Source: a virus
IMG/VR virus record: IMGVR_UViG_3300037427_002834
Location: 1 to 53,434 of that record
DNA: 53,434 nucleotides
Direction: 5' to 3' (one strand)
Below, in pieces: positions 36,101 to 43,632 of this stretch. The first letter of the stretch is position 1. Each line of letters opens with the position of its first letter. Position numbers and translations under genes: made by a program. The notes under the pieces were generated by a model, which was not told the origin of the DNA, searched no databases, and was given only the letters and a program-made list of their open reading frames with translations.

Positions 36101-37189
36101 CTCGCAAACATCAGAAGGCAAGAGCTTACTAAAGCTAGAGACTTAAGAACAGCGGGTATACAATCGTTTAACTACAAACAATTTGGCGAAAAAGATAAGG
36201 AAGATTGGTTGGGTAGAAAGACCGGCGAGAAGGAGCTCGAAACGCACAGAGGCTACAGAGTAAACCTTAACAACTCATTAACCCCGCAAAGAATTGAAGC
36301 AATCAAAACCATAGCTGAAAAATATCCAGAAGTCGGCAAGAATTTAGATAGAGATTTGTTCGACGAATCCTCCGTTGAAATTGGTGAGGGTTCTTACAAG
36401 GTGCATCTCAAAAACAAATATGTAATGGATAACCTTCAGCGTCCTGAGATGGGCAAGTTGATACAGGACTCCAAATTGTCAGCCTACGCCATGACCAACG
36501 AGAACAATCCTCAAAACAAATACAAATTTGAGAAAATGGACACCTTCTTCAATTACCAGAAGGAGAAGTTAGAGTTCCTTAAAACTCAAGACGAAGCGAT
36601 GGAGAAGCATCAACGCGAGAAACAAGGGCGTAGATACGGCTTCCTGTTTGGGGCGGCTTCGATGCTCGTGTCAGGAGCTCTCACGGGTGGCAAGGGCGCA
36701 TTTATTTCACCAACCCAAAAAGCTAAAGGAGGCTTAATCAACGCTCCGAGAAAATTCGCTATGGGCGGCATGAACAGTGATAATGTGCCAGCCCTGTTGA
36801 TGGGCGGAGAATACGTTCTCAACAAGGATACAGTTGATGAATATGGCACAGAGTTCTTCGATAGGCTCAATACGGGTAAACTTGCCAAATTTGCCGCAGG
36901 AGGCCTTGTACGCAAACCTCACACGATTACGGCTATGCCAGGAAGCAAAGGGGCAAGCTCAAATGACGGCTCTGGAATCGGGGGTTCTACCACCACCACA
37001 AATAACATTAATATAGCGGTCAACGTTGACTCCAACGGAAATGTCACAGCTGACACCACAGACGCCTCGGGCGCTGGAGACCTCACAGAGCAGGAGAGCA
37101 AGGAGTTGGCGGCAAGAATTAAGACCTCAGTAATGGATGTAATTATCCAGCAGAAACGTCCGGGAGGAATGCTCTACGACACCAAGTAA
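30113..37189 (+). CDS. Tape measure protein, C-terminal part (-1 frame)
   Basis: The frame is open from 30074. The first ATG is at 30293 (2298 aa), but no ribosome binding site precedes it and clear helical coding (KKAQLILEDRRKFEEQYSAH) lies upstream, so expression by -1 frameshift from the previous ORF is more likely. The fusion would be 5136 aa. Most of the chain is long alpha-helical coiled coil. Near the end are lambda-type tape measure features: FGDMFKNMADKMLDNALQMG, two copies of a VPAxLxxGEYVxxKxxVxxYG motif (near residues 1890 and 2160 counted from 30293), and a C-terminus QQKRPGGMLYDTK typical of these proteins. It sets tail length and probably leaves through the tail with the DNA. 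Its stop overlaps the convergent gene by 16 bp. Confidence 0.85.
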   Translation, partial: ELEKGAEGAKKAQLILEDRRKFEEQYSAHLQTLNQELASFSATLGSTVDIIKNKAKTFDEMTRNAQAFNIARAQEITKGSSERAAAYQTEGSKAATQAQTRATGINAKFLKQMQAETSKAAFASLEIPLRKFTEASKKTNELLARKDQNAQGKAQIGAFTRVANSQETLLPVVQKSIKILTNSKDKLADLKKINGEIKQASLDAGYNQLEAQALTDNILKQLEREEESLADKLSIMIQQQAQELTMSAIQADNQKRMIRQTQELKMMGGAGGFEKGGQTMFSKGFDDLATALGSQLKASYSGAQVDQGRADFELLKIIRQSMPMFDMSDNSAAMGLAEGAMVSRAQDIQAQMFMAQRQMAIRTGDAAEARKAFSKEGGMPDPYDIAAKQITSELKLESMSEDIAEMNKNSKVLNVLVGNQSQDLYGQNVKAFDAALKANGVSEIPKGQVNLGKVINGVANVDAAGFLKVDSSIGQVSTDIGLMDEHLSGQLQRYQEAITNAFTDQRQKQKEVEVVQAGKGAMANYRAASGEARRAREAMNAASAASDADLTEERRGFKGTWTGKEARKKLSARGYDEAWTTDTPEFLIGGIATGSPNIRSGQGAVDKEEMDLGGILGAMSYLRAAETGNDTQMQYLANIAKEMAKDNNAQGETFDKMLAFARLGTTEGMTQEQLKLAQQLTAQAKQVRAQGPGWTADYSERAAFGIIPGFGKDGGAAEALRMSTREASVSNMGAHHNSLFRQILDIETERNAGGNRAKEAARLDLQNALIKEGNALLEARNRLSATTSESEFTFDDKRGIPVNLDDVLIEQKKTVQDSRRGVDMLASEIAKMDKTNLTGLESIVRVLDKAGGQRYGMVTDGLDENEVKRMLYTMASDLAGKEGGAGEGALVFDELLEHFQRQQQATPELVEAIKLLRKNLVPETKLKSEGFDYKAPKSPVKPIDTSAVEGMNLEQVASSSGDLSGAMDKMTGLLGTAYGKFNQAWFTGSVIPASTKLSFALESIKAVVDKGKYGLEHSGMDKAKGVIAKAAQKLVDSASSYIPGQRSQAEGSSLTSKGFQQFDVDSAKLDLDILLKNKAELDERKAAIAAAEEKIKPLTPQAGSFDWGRSVKEQAEHDTEMKRLGFEGPNAAAVTEEDVIAHRQNYETNLHLEKIAALMARKEMAADSTFNALPSYSHERDTRTEAAEKKHLENLKKERAQQQKIIDQNKGHIEANSKPYMDRGEMKPGYYPALEEKIKTAQQKVKDASAGLQNRHPESRNLTQSALNEPGSFLGTIKQSVLAARERLKKNNLAAPKPKGETTQSINNKNKSTVQEAVDDVNATVKEMEKGLKASESLRKDFFESQVSFTKAYERYSAMAKQGKTMDEVSAEAEKDIALIIEKKQALMQTLLRFDTDFDWNVTKDELESGVKDIAHRKTEEAEKRGDFGKGADFDAEKKAKHYEAQRKKAEEEYKLLLNKAKEKDKEIAGVRAAAKIQTEYMAKAEENEKFLNKLKDSAKGMTSIYAGIADESTQLEAQLRLFADYQTLVAKNARATAQTDLAKASVGMGFSEDVVAKASQVAEQIAQSFVLRTSAKNKARQTIDDFEDDISAKMADYGTSEIKSLTSKGDYGGLQKDFDDAMIKHGNDMQKIIADTEISEQLRGHLQDIIEKWGTEKEGEVRKLTRQVNFELVGQNFDNMTRMFEEGGVKFEKVTAQYNGLVAGILDGTRKLDDADKDGKTTRQRIIEYNKAEVADSTTKLENVNQFSANEYKASAFASAAQKQTSQFIESPGIRTDAELETHISARTKTLELASKGYSNELQNTIKLYEAGVIPTAQYRQALEKANEAAIEAGEYGFKNLAETVRAGFSYSQQDYFKDINRMGAEFAQDFRTGTASAFGEAIKGTKTLKEAFGDMFKNMADKMLDNALQMGVNSIFDAVLGRGGKMKKGGEVKGYASGGVVNGGSGTKDDVPAYLTKGEYVIRKSAVNAYGQQFFDALNSSNVVTAEKGGAIARLANIRRQELTKARDLRTAGIQSFNYKQFGEKDKEDWLGRKTGEKELETHRGYRVNLNNSLTPQRIEAIKTIAEKYPEVGKNLDRDLFDESSVEIGEGSYKVHLKNKYVMDNLQRPEMGKLIQDSKLSAYAMTNENNPQNKYKFEKMDTFFNYQKEKLEFLKTQDEAMEKHQREKQGRRYGFLFGAASMLVSGALTGGKGAFISPTQKAKGGLINAPRKFAMGGMNSDNVPALLMGGEYVLNKDTVDEYGTEFFDRLNTGKLAKFAAGGLVRKPHTITAMPGSKGASSNDGSGIGGSTTTTNNINIAVNVDSNGNVTADTTDASGAGDLTEQESKELAARIKTSVMDVIIQQKRPGGMLYDTK

Positions 37190-37923
37190 TGAGACTTGGT
37201 GTTATTCAAAAGCTGCTCCTCGGTTAAGAAGCAGTTTTGCGGTACGCCGCACATAGCTATACATTTATTTTTTGTTTTTTTATCTTTTATGGTTACGCTA
37301 GGAACGAAGTTGTAACCGCATCCAGTCTCAGTAACCTCTATCCTTGACACTTTACCGTCTTTTATGAAGGCCATGGCTTCAGCTTGAAAGCCGTTGCTTG
37401 GCGAGTCAATGGTTACCTTTGGCGGCTTGGTGTATCCTTTGCCGCCATCTATCACAATGACTTCAAAAATATTACCAAAGGGATTATACTTAATTATATC
37501 CTCTTCAGTTTCCATTAAATGGAATTTAAAATTATCTGGTAAATCTCTCAAGAAGTTTTTCATTTTAACGATGTGCTTTTTAACTTGGTCGTTATCTTCC
37601 TCTAGAGACTTCATGAATGGAACATCTAGTCCTGTCAAGATAGAGTCTCTCTTTTTGCGTATCTCTTCAACCCTTTTATCGATGAGTAAATTACGGAAAT
37701 TTAATTTCATCTTTTTATTTTCCGTGAGCTCACAGTATTTACCGTATGTGTCCGCTGGCGTTTTATCTTCGGTGATGTAAAAGTATTTAACTATATCTTC
37801 TTTATTGACGTTGGGCCTCATCTTCTCGAATTTAGATAAGGCTGATTGCTCGTCGGTATCTAAAGCGAATGAAAAAACATCTTTAGATTGGTCTTTGTAA
37901 AATATGATTAAGTTATTGTTCAT
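37174..37923 (-). CDS. Tail-tip associated protein with GxGY beta repeats
   Basis: This 249-aa protein has an alpha-helical first half (coil-rich, VEEIRKKRDSILTGL, then QVKKHIVKMKNFLRDLP). Its C-terminal beta region has two GxGYxxxPxVxI units: GGKGYTKPPKVTID and GCGYNFVPSVTIKD. Such glycine-tyrosine beta repeats recur in tailed-phage structural proteins. It overlaps the gpJ-like gene by 4 nt at its start, so it is coupled to the tip operon, and it occupies the place after gpJ where fibre-attachment or fibre chaperone genes often lie. Its 3' end overlaps the tape measure gene tail-to-tail by 16 bp. The specific role is unknown. Confidence 0.65.
   Translation of the reverse strand: MNNNLIIFYKDQSKDVFSFALDTDEQSALSKFEKMRPNVNKEDIVKYFYITEDKTPADTYGKYCELTENKKMKLNFRNLLIDKRVEEIRKKRDSILTGLDVPFMKSLEEDNDQVKKHIVKMKNFLRDLPDNFKFHLMETEEDIIKYNPFGNIFEVIVIDGGKGYTKPPKVTIDSPSNGFQAEAMAFIKDGKVSRIEVTETGCGYNFVPSVTIKDKKTKNKCIAMCGVPQNCFLTEEQLLNNTKSHYLVS
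37181..37200. terminator. Inverted repeat at convergent gene ends (weak, possible bidirectional stop)
   Basis: ACCAAGT (37181-37187) and ACTTGGT (37194-37200) form a perfect 7-bp stem with a 6-nt loop exactly where the tape measure and the minus-strand operon converge. No T-run follows on either strand, so it is not a classical intrinsic terminator. It may help separate the two converging transcripts. It also lies within coding sequence, so chance is possible. Confidence 0.3.
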
Positions 37924-40900
37924 GTGCAGGGCGAGTTATGTGTTAAGTCTTTGCGGTCTTGAGTGGACGCCATCACAAAAAATATAGCTTCTTTTAAGTA
38001 TGAGCCATCTATCATGTGTCCTATATGTATGTCAAAATAATCATTAGTCTTTGCTAACCCTCCCCACCCCTGCACGAAGCCAGCGGGGTGATAATTATAG
38101 AAAGCATCACTTCCCCCAATGTAAGCGTCCTCTCCGTTTGGCGTAACCGCCTCCAAGGCTTGCAGTGCTCCTGCGTCAACTTGAGATTCATAAGCGAACG
38201 TAGTCGAATCAAAATTCGGCAACCTTCCTATTCCATCTAGTATCTCTTGGTCAAAATAAGGCTTATGATTCACGTTCATTCCCACTACCCAATAACCTCC
38301 AGCGGCATTTTCTATTTGAAATCCTTTACCGTCTTTAAAATGTATCCTGAATCTTTTAAAGCTCTTCGCAAACCTTTCTCCGTTGTATGGGTGGTTTGGT
38401 GTGGAGTTTTCATAAAATTCTGGATTGCTGGGAGAATCCTCAAAGTAACCTCCTATTAATTTGGTTTCGTTCGTGTATGTATTTGGGTAATCATATCCAG
38501 CCCCGCTATGAGCTAGGGGCGTTGGTAAATAATACAAACAGCTTGCGCTAAAAAAGTCTTGGTAAAGAGCGGTGCCTACATTTCTATTTAAATAAATCAA
38601 TGGATTAACTGCACTGTTTATAGATTCATATTGTATTAATGGGACCCTTCTTCCACAGTAGAAAGGTAAGTACCCTTTGAAGGTTTGGTTTTCAGCCTCA
38701 TGCGTTCTGTCTTCTACGCAATCAACGTTTCTTCCATACCAGTTTCCTTCTAGGTCAATTTTAATCCACGCTTTCCAACCCTCTCCGATTAGGTCCATAA
38801 CCTCTGGGGTTACTTTAGAAAACTTCTTGGGGTCGGACATTCTTGCTTCCAGTTTGTTAGCCTCAACGTAAGAGGTTATCGCGTTATCCGTAGCGTACGT
38901 TAAAACGTCTGCATCAAAATCATCACAGTAAGCTATCGCTACATAAGCCTCTTCCATGTCGTCCGTTTTGAACGCGGGGTCCATTTCGAACACTGGGTCA
39001 TCGCTGGTAATAGGAGAAATCTTAATGGGATGGAACGCGTAGGACGCATCGTTTCTTTTCGTTATAAAGTCGCTCCAACCAAAGTCCTTCTTGGCGGCTA
39101 TAATATATACCGCTTGGGCATCTGTTGGCCTACTAACATTGAAAACTTTAATGTTGCCATTAATATCGATGAACCCTTGAATTCCCGAAGCTCTACTGGG
39201 CGGCGGATTAGAAACATACAGTCTATCGTATCCATTGGTGTTTCCAGTGGAAGAATAGGAGTATGTAATATTTCCATTAGAATCCGTTGTGGAGCTGACC
39301 GCGTCCACCTCAAAAGTTAAGTCTCTGTATGCATCGTATAAGTCTATGCTGCCATTATTTTCGACCTTGGTCATATCCACTATATCTTCTAGCGGAAGCT
39401 CAAAGGTTGTGAAAGATAAATCCCAGTCTATGGGTCTATACGCTTGAACTGTTTTAAGTAGCGTGCCTCCTTGTGGATAACCTTTGTAAATTCTAATTCT
39501 AAAATCAAAGTCAAATGAAATATTAATGCCTTGAAGGCTAGGTATAGAAGTTTTCCAAACTATCTGCAAATCTGAACCGTTGAAAAAGTCTACCCTTTCT
39601 GAGCTGCCACTGATATTTTGCCCCGCTACTGGGTCACTTGTTCCAGAAGCGTTGGCTCCCGTATCATCCGAAAGCCTGAGAGAAGTGATTGTAACGTCTT
39701 TAATTGGGTCTACTGAACCTGGGTTTGCGTTCACAGCAGCGAAACCATTGGACTCACCGCCCGTTGTGGAATATTGATTTAAGGAGTTTACTGAATATAC
39801 TCTAAAGTAATAATCATCCTCTGAAGCTGGTACGTATTTACCAAGCAAAAGAGACCTAGAATAAATCTTGTCTACCAAGAACTCTTCGCTTGGGACAGCG
39901 CTTCCTGTGAAGTCGCTTCCTTTTTTGACGAATACCGCGTAGTAAGATAAACCATCGGTGTTGGTGTTCGCGTGCACGAGGTAATTGATTGCCCTAGTGT
40001 GTTCTGTAATCCGTTCTTGGGGATTGGTTATCTCAAGTCTGCTCGGCCCCAAGGGAATGTCGAATGTAATTTGATTTTCGTAGGTCAGGGCGCTGTCGAT
40101 TTCTTGATACTTTTCTTCTCTATATTCTACGGCTGCTATTTCAAATTTGTTAAGCTCTTTTTCAGATATGTTGATTGCCCTGTATCTGATGTCTTGGTTT
40201 ACTTTTTCTTGAGTAATAGAGGCGTCGTCGTCAACTCCGCTACCCAAAATACTCCAAGACATTTTGTCTATTACTGAGCCTAAATTAAGTTCTGTTCCAT
40301 CCGTGTTAACACAGTTTGTGCAATTTACGGTAACTAAAGACTTGCCTGTAGTTCCGCTATCATAATCTATAGAGGCATTAGTTATGGTAAACTTTTGAAC
40401 GTGATGATTTCTTACGTATTGCTCTTGAGAGGTGTTGTCTATATTCGTTTGAGATGGGTCAAAAAAGAAAGATGGAGCAGATATAGTGAGCTGATAATCT
40501 CTTCCGGTGGCAAGAGCTTCTAGCTTGCTGTCTAAAAGAATGGTAAATTGACTGTTGTTGACGCGCGTGAACTGCTCAACTCTGCCGCCGCGCCTTTTCA
40601 ATAATCTATTAGAATCTGAAACTGTGAATACGTCTCCCGGTCTGACCAGCGCTCCCTCTGTTCCAGCAGTGAAGGTCACGGTTTCTGTCTCTAATCTTTC
40701 TGTGGCTAATATCCACCTGCCGAGTCTGATTGCTTGACCTCTACTGGTGCAGCCGAACGCTGAGATTTCTTTCTCTTTAATTCCGTGCCTTCTGATTCCT
40801 TCTACGTCGTCTACATACTCTACTGCGGGCTTGTAAAAATTTTCTTTGTCGTTGTATCTAACTATCGCTACAGTATGTCTAACCTTGGCGCTTGTGGTTG

Positions 40901-42257
40901 TGTAGTTAAAGTCGCCATTTTCTACGTTTGCGTTTGTAAATTGAAATACAGAGTCTTTTAGCGCGTCTTGAACTGCATATACTGTTCCCGAGCTATAGTA
41001 AACTATGGCTCTGAAAACACTGGCCATATCATTCAGAACTTGAAACGCATCTTCGCGGCTCTGTATTAAAATGTTGCAGGTAAATCTGGGCTCTAGGCCC
41101 CCAGCTCCATCTGACACCAACGTATCACAATATTGAGCTATTTTATAAAGCGTCCATTTATCAAATGAAGCTTCAGTTATATATTTACCTAAACCATACC
41201 TTTTATTCGTTATTAGGTCATGAAAACACCAAGCGGGGTTATCTGTCCACTCTTTAGTCGTCTTCCATGTCCCGTTCCAAGGCCCGTCATAACTCTTCTT
41301 TATGGGGTCGTAGTTGCTTGGAATTCTTACTTTAAGTAGTCTTGCGTCGTACGCCCTGTCTGGTACTTGGCTAAAGAACTCTGCTGAAAAATCGCTTTTG
41401 ATTATATAGCTATTTGGGGCGGTTAAAGGGTACTCGATTTCCTCCGTGATAGAATCTAACAGGGTGGCATTTTTAACGTCGGGCGTCTTGGGTTCTTCAG
41501 TGTCCCTAATTACTTGAACTTCCCAGCCCAGAAAGTCCCCGTACCCCAGTGTCTCATCGTCGGCTTGATTTCTTGCTTTGGTTAGGTCCAAGGAAAGCTC
41601 AACGTCTTTTACGTATGGGCTTGTAAAATTACCTTGAACCGTTACTCTCTCACCTAACGTAAAATCGGTAGACTTAGAGGAATAAAGGGGTCTAGTAAAA
41701 AATGATACTGTAACAGAAGAGTCCAGTAACTCTCCATAGTTTTCATTTGGCTCTTTGCGTGTGCCCTTGTATCTATCTACTTTTCCAAGAGCTCCGACTT
41801 TTAAAGCTATGGCTATTTTGGAGCAGTATTTGTTATATACTTTATAATACCTATAGTGAGAAGTTGTGTTTTCTTCCGACCCCTTGATTGGCTCGCCAAT
41901 TGATTTGACTCTTTTGTTTACGAAGCCGGAGGCGTTAAAGGTGCTTTGGTTTGTGGTTACATTTATATCTGTGTAGTTAAAGTTTCCGTTGTCTTTATCT
42001 AGCACGGGAACTTCATTCCAGTATATAGAGCAGAGCTTGCCTTTCTCTGGGTCTGCGTTTAAATCTTTTGTTGTATAACTACTGTAGCCTACAGAGCCTT
42101 CCGTTCCTGAGAACTCGTACTCTTGATGAACCAAGCCTTCGATTCCATCTTCGGAAATTAAATCTACAACTTCAGCCTTAGTTTTAGAGATGTAACGCTC
42201 GTTTTCAACATCACCTAAATAAACACCTTTGATTGCTTCTGTCTTTTTTGCGGCCAT
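37920..42257 (-). CDS. Tail tip / host specificity protein (lambda gpJ-like)
   Basis: This 1445-aa protein carries gpJ hallmarks: AWCFHDLITNKRYGLG, then FTCNILIQSREDAFQVLND followed by ASVFRAIVYYSSGTVYAVQD, then SRGQAIRLGRWIL and ALVRPGDVFTVSD. These form the hub domains of the lambda-type tail tip. Fibronectin III-like beta domains follow in the second half (ITEHTRAINYLVHA and similar strands). The C-terminal several hundred residues are variable and Tyr/Asn-rich, as expected for a receptor-facing end. It is the fifth gene of the minus-strand M-L-K-I-J module and begins 12 nt after the I-like gene. In lambda, gpJ ends the same module and decides host specificity. Confidence 0.88.
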   Translation of the reverse strand: MAAKKTEAIKGVYLGDVENERYISKTKAEVVDLISEDGIEGLVHQEYEFSGTEGSVGYSSYTTKDLNADPEKGKLCSIYWNEVPVLDKDNGNFNYTDINVTTNQSTFNASGFVNKRVKSIGEPIKGSEENTTSHYRYYKVYNKYCSKIAIALKVGALGKVDRYKGTRKEPNENYGELLDSSVTVSFFTRPLYSSKSTDFTLGERVTVQGNFTSPYVKDVELSLDLTKARNQADDETLGYGDFLGWEVQVIRDTEEPKTPDVKNATLLDSITEEIEYPLTAPNSYIIKSDFSAEFFSQVPDRAYDARLLKVRIPSNYDPIKKSYDGPWNGTWKTTKEWTDNPAWCFHDLITNKRYGLGKYITEASFDKWTLYKIAQYCDTLVSDGAGGLEPRFTCNILIQSREDAFQVLNDMASVFRAIVYYSSGTVYAVQDALKDSVFQFTNANVENGDFNYTTTSAKVRHTVAIVRYNDKENFYKPAVEYVDDVEGIRRHGIKEKEISAFGCTSRGQAIRLGRWILATERLETETVTFTAGTEGALVRPGDVFTVSDSNRLLKRRGGRVEQFTRVNNSQFTILLDSKLEALATGRDYQLTISAPSFFFDPSQTNIDNTSQEQYVRNHHVQKFTITNASIDYDSGTTGKSLVTVNCTNCVNTDGTELNLGSVIDKMSWSILGSGVDDDASITQEKVNQDIRYRAINISEKELNKFEIAAVEYREEKYQEIDSALTYENQITFDIPLGPSRLEITNPQERITEHTRAINYLVHANTNTDGLSYYAVFVKKGSDFTGSAVPSEEFLVDKIYSRSLLLGKYVPASEDDYYFRVYSVNSLNQYSTTGGESNGFAAVNANPGSVDPIKDVTITSLRLSDDTGANASGTSDPVAGQNISGSSERVDFFNGSDLQIVWKTSIPSLQGINISFDFDFRIRIYKGYPQGGTLLKTVQAYRPIDWDLSFTTFELPLEDIVDMTKVENNGSIDLYDAYRDLTFEVDAVSSTTDSNGNITYSYSSTGNTNGYDRLYVSNPPPSRASGIQGFIDINGNIKVFNVSRPTDAQAVYIIAAKKDFGWSDFITKRNDASYAFHPIKISPITSDDPVFEMDPAFKTDDMEEAYVAIAYCDDFDADVLTYATDNAITSYVEANKLEARMSDPKKFSKVTPEVMDLIGEGWKAWIKIDLEGNWYGRNVDCVEDRTHEAENQTFKGYLPFYCGRRVPLIQYESINSAVNPLIYLNRNVGTALYQDFFSASCLYYLPTPLAHSGAGYDYPNTYTNETKLIGGYFEDSPSNPEFYENSTPNHPYNGERFAKSFKRFRIHFKDGKGFQIENAAGGYWVVGMNVNHKPYFDQEILDGIGRLPNFDSTTFAYESQVDAGALQALEAVTPNGEDAYIGGSDAFYNYHPAGFVQGWGGLAKTNDYFDIHIGHMIDGSYLKEAIFFVMASTQDRKDLTHNSPCT

Positions 42258-42269
42258 ATTTAAAATTCC

Positions 42270-42938
42270 TTAAGGATACCAAGTCTCCGTGCCGTCCGAG
42301 TGTCGAACATAAATTTTCTTGTCTTCGCTAAATTGGGAGAACCCTATTGCTAAAGAGCCCACTAGCATTCTACCATAACCAAGAGGTACTGGGCCACCCG
42401 GATTGTAGGTGTTTATTGGGCCATTGAATAAATAAGATTCTTTTTTGTTTACTTGTTGTATTTCTCTAAAGTCTTCAAACTCTGGGGGTTCGGCAAGTAG
42501 ATTAGCCATTCCGCTTAGTACGGCAAACAAGCCTAACTGCGTCAGCATTGGACTCTTCATGGCAAATCCCGCGCCTAGCATAAGTGCGCCACCCACCACC
42601 ATCATAATATCTTTGCTGTCGCCGTCTCCTCCGCCTCCCGCGCCTTCTAGAACGGGAACTATGTCAACAGTTTCCATTTTGTTTTTAATGCAAAGCTCTG
42701 ACGTTAGCGCCTCTTCGGGGGAGTTAACGGGTTTAGATAAACAGTTTTTACCATCAACTAAAACTTTGTATTTAACATTTTGCTTTTCGTTTTCAATTAT
42801 AGCAAAAGATAATTTCCTGTCAGACATGATGTCTACGGCATGCATAGCTTCTGCAATGCTTTCCACCTCAAGCTCCCATTGACTTTGGTCAAGCTTGTCG
42901 GCTAGATTGCCATGAAATGTTACTTTAGTTAAGTTCAT
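42270..42938 (-). CDS. Tail assembly protein (lambda gpI-like)
   Basis: This 222-aa protein starts with a beta-grasp-like region (LTKVTFHGNLADKLDQSQWE, then IAEAMHAVDIMSD and YKVLVDGKNCL), as in lambda gpI. A Gly-rich hydrophobic stretch follows (MMVVGGALMLGAGFAMKSPM, about residues 112-131) and then the family-typical NGPINTYNPGGPVPLGYGRM ending. It overlaps the K-like gene upstream by 14 nt and precedes the J-like gene, exactly as in lambda. The hydrophobic segment may interact with membrane or with the tip hub. It is needed for assembly of the tip in the lambda model, inferred here. Confidence 0.82.
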   Translation of the reverse strand: MNLTKVTFHGNLADKLDQSQWELEVESIAEAMHAVDIMSDRKLSFAIIENEKQNVKYKVLVDGKNCLSKPVNSPEEALTSELCIKNKMETVDIVPVLEGAGGGGDGDSKDIMMVVGGALMLGAGFAMKSPMLTQLGLFAVLSGMANLLAEPPEFEDFREIQQVNKKESYLFNGPINTYNPGGPVPLGYGRMLVGSLAIGFSQFSEDKKIYVRHSDGTETWYP

Positions 42939-43632
42939 TGTGCCTTATGATTTTGTTGGTTAATTTTTTGTGTCTTTCTGAGTATTCCTCTATTCTAGAG
43001 AAGCTCTTTTGCGGCTGGTGAAGCATCAAACCATGACCTAAATATATGGCTATATGAGACGAAGGGCCATTTTTTCTGCTTTTAAAAAGTATGCAGTCGT
43101 ATTTCTGTAATTGCGAAACCTCCTCGAAACCCTCCACCTTAAAGTATTTATCAAAGAGCTCGCTTAGATACGTTTTCCAATCTCGGTCTCTTTTATAATT
43201 ATTCAAATTTATATTTAGCTCGGCTTTGTAAAAGTCTCTCATTAAGCCAAAACAATCCGTCTTTCCTATGTCGAAGTTTCTTCCGACGTATTCATTGAAC
43301 GAGGAAAGAGACGGGTCAAACTGGCTAAAAGAGTTGTCTTTTAAAGAGTATAACACATATATAAGATTATGATTGATGCTATTAAATTTATCGTATTCAG
43401 AAAAAGTTGCGTCAGTCGAAGGGTGAGAGTGATATATAGCGGTTATCCTACCTGAACGTGCGGCTTGCAAATAGTCTTCGGCTGAGATGCTAAATCTTTG
43501 ACTTTTATTTTGGGATGAGTTATTAGCTTTACGGGCCGTGGAGTCGTTTAGTATAAATCCGCAGCATTCTTCTGGGGCTTCGTTTTTTGCGTGAAGCTTA
43601 ATAAAAGATTTTATGTCTTGAGATAGGGTCAC
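42925..43632 (-). CDS. Tail tip JAMM protease plus NlpC/P60 hydrolase (lambda gpK-like)
   Basis: This 235-aa protein has two domains. The N-terminal MPN/JAMM domain has E21/E22 in EECCGFIL and the zinc motif H68-S-H70-P with S78 and D81 (HSHPSTDATFSEYD). The C-terminal NlpC/P60 domain has C127 in KTDCFGLMRDFY and H193 in SSHIAIYLGHGLMLH. Both catalytic sets look intact, which makes it a full-length K protein. Such proteins sit in the tail tip and are thought to process tip components and help the phage pass the peptidoglycan. It overlaps the L-like gene by 4 nt and the I-like gene by 14 nt. Confidence 0.9.
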   Translation of the reverse strand: MTLSQDIKSFIKLHAKNEAPEECCGFILNDSTARKANNSSQNKSQRFSISAEDYLQAARSGRITAIYHSHPSTDATFSEYDKFNSINHNLIYVLYSLKDNSFSQFDPSLSSFNEYVGRNFDIGKTDCFGLMRDFYKAELNINLNNYKRDRDWKTYLSELFDKYFKVEGFEEVSQLQKYDCILFKSRKNGPSSHIAIYLGHGLMLHQPQKSFSRIEEYSERHKKLTNKIIRHNELN

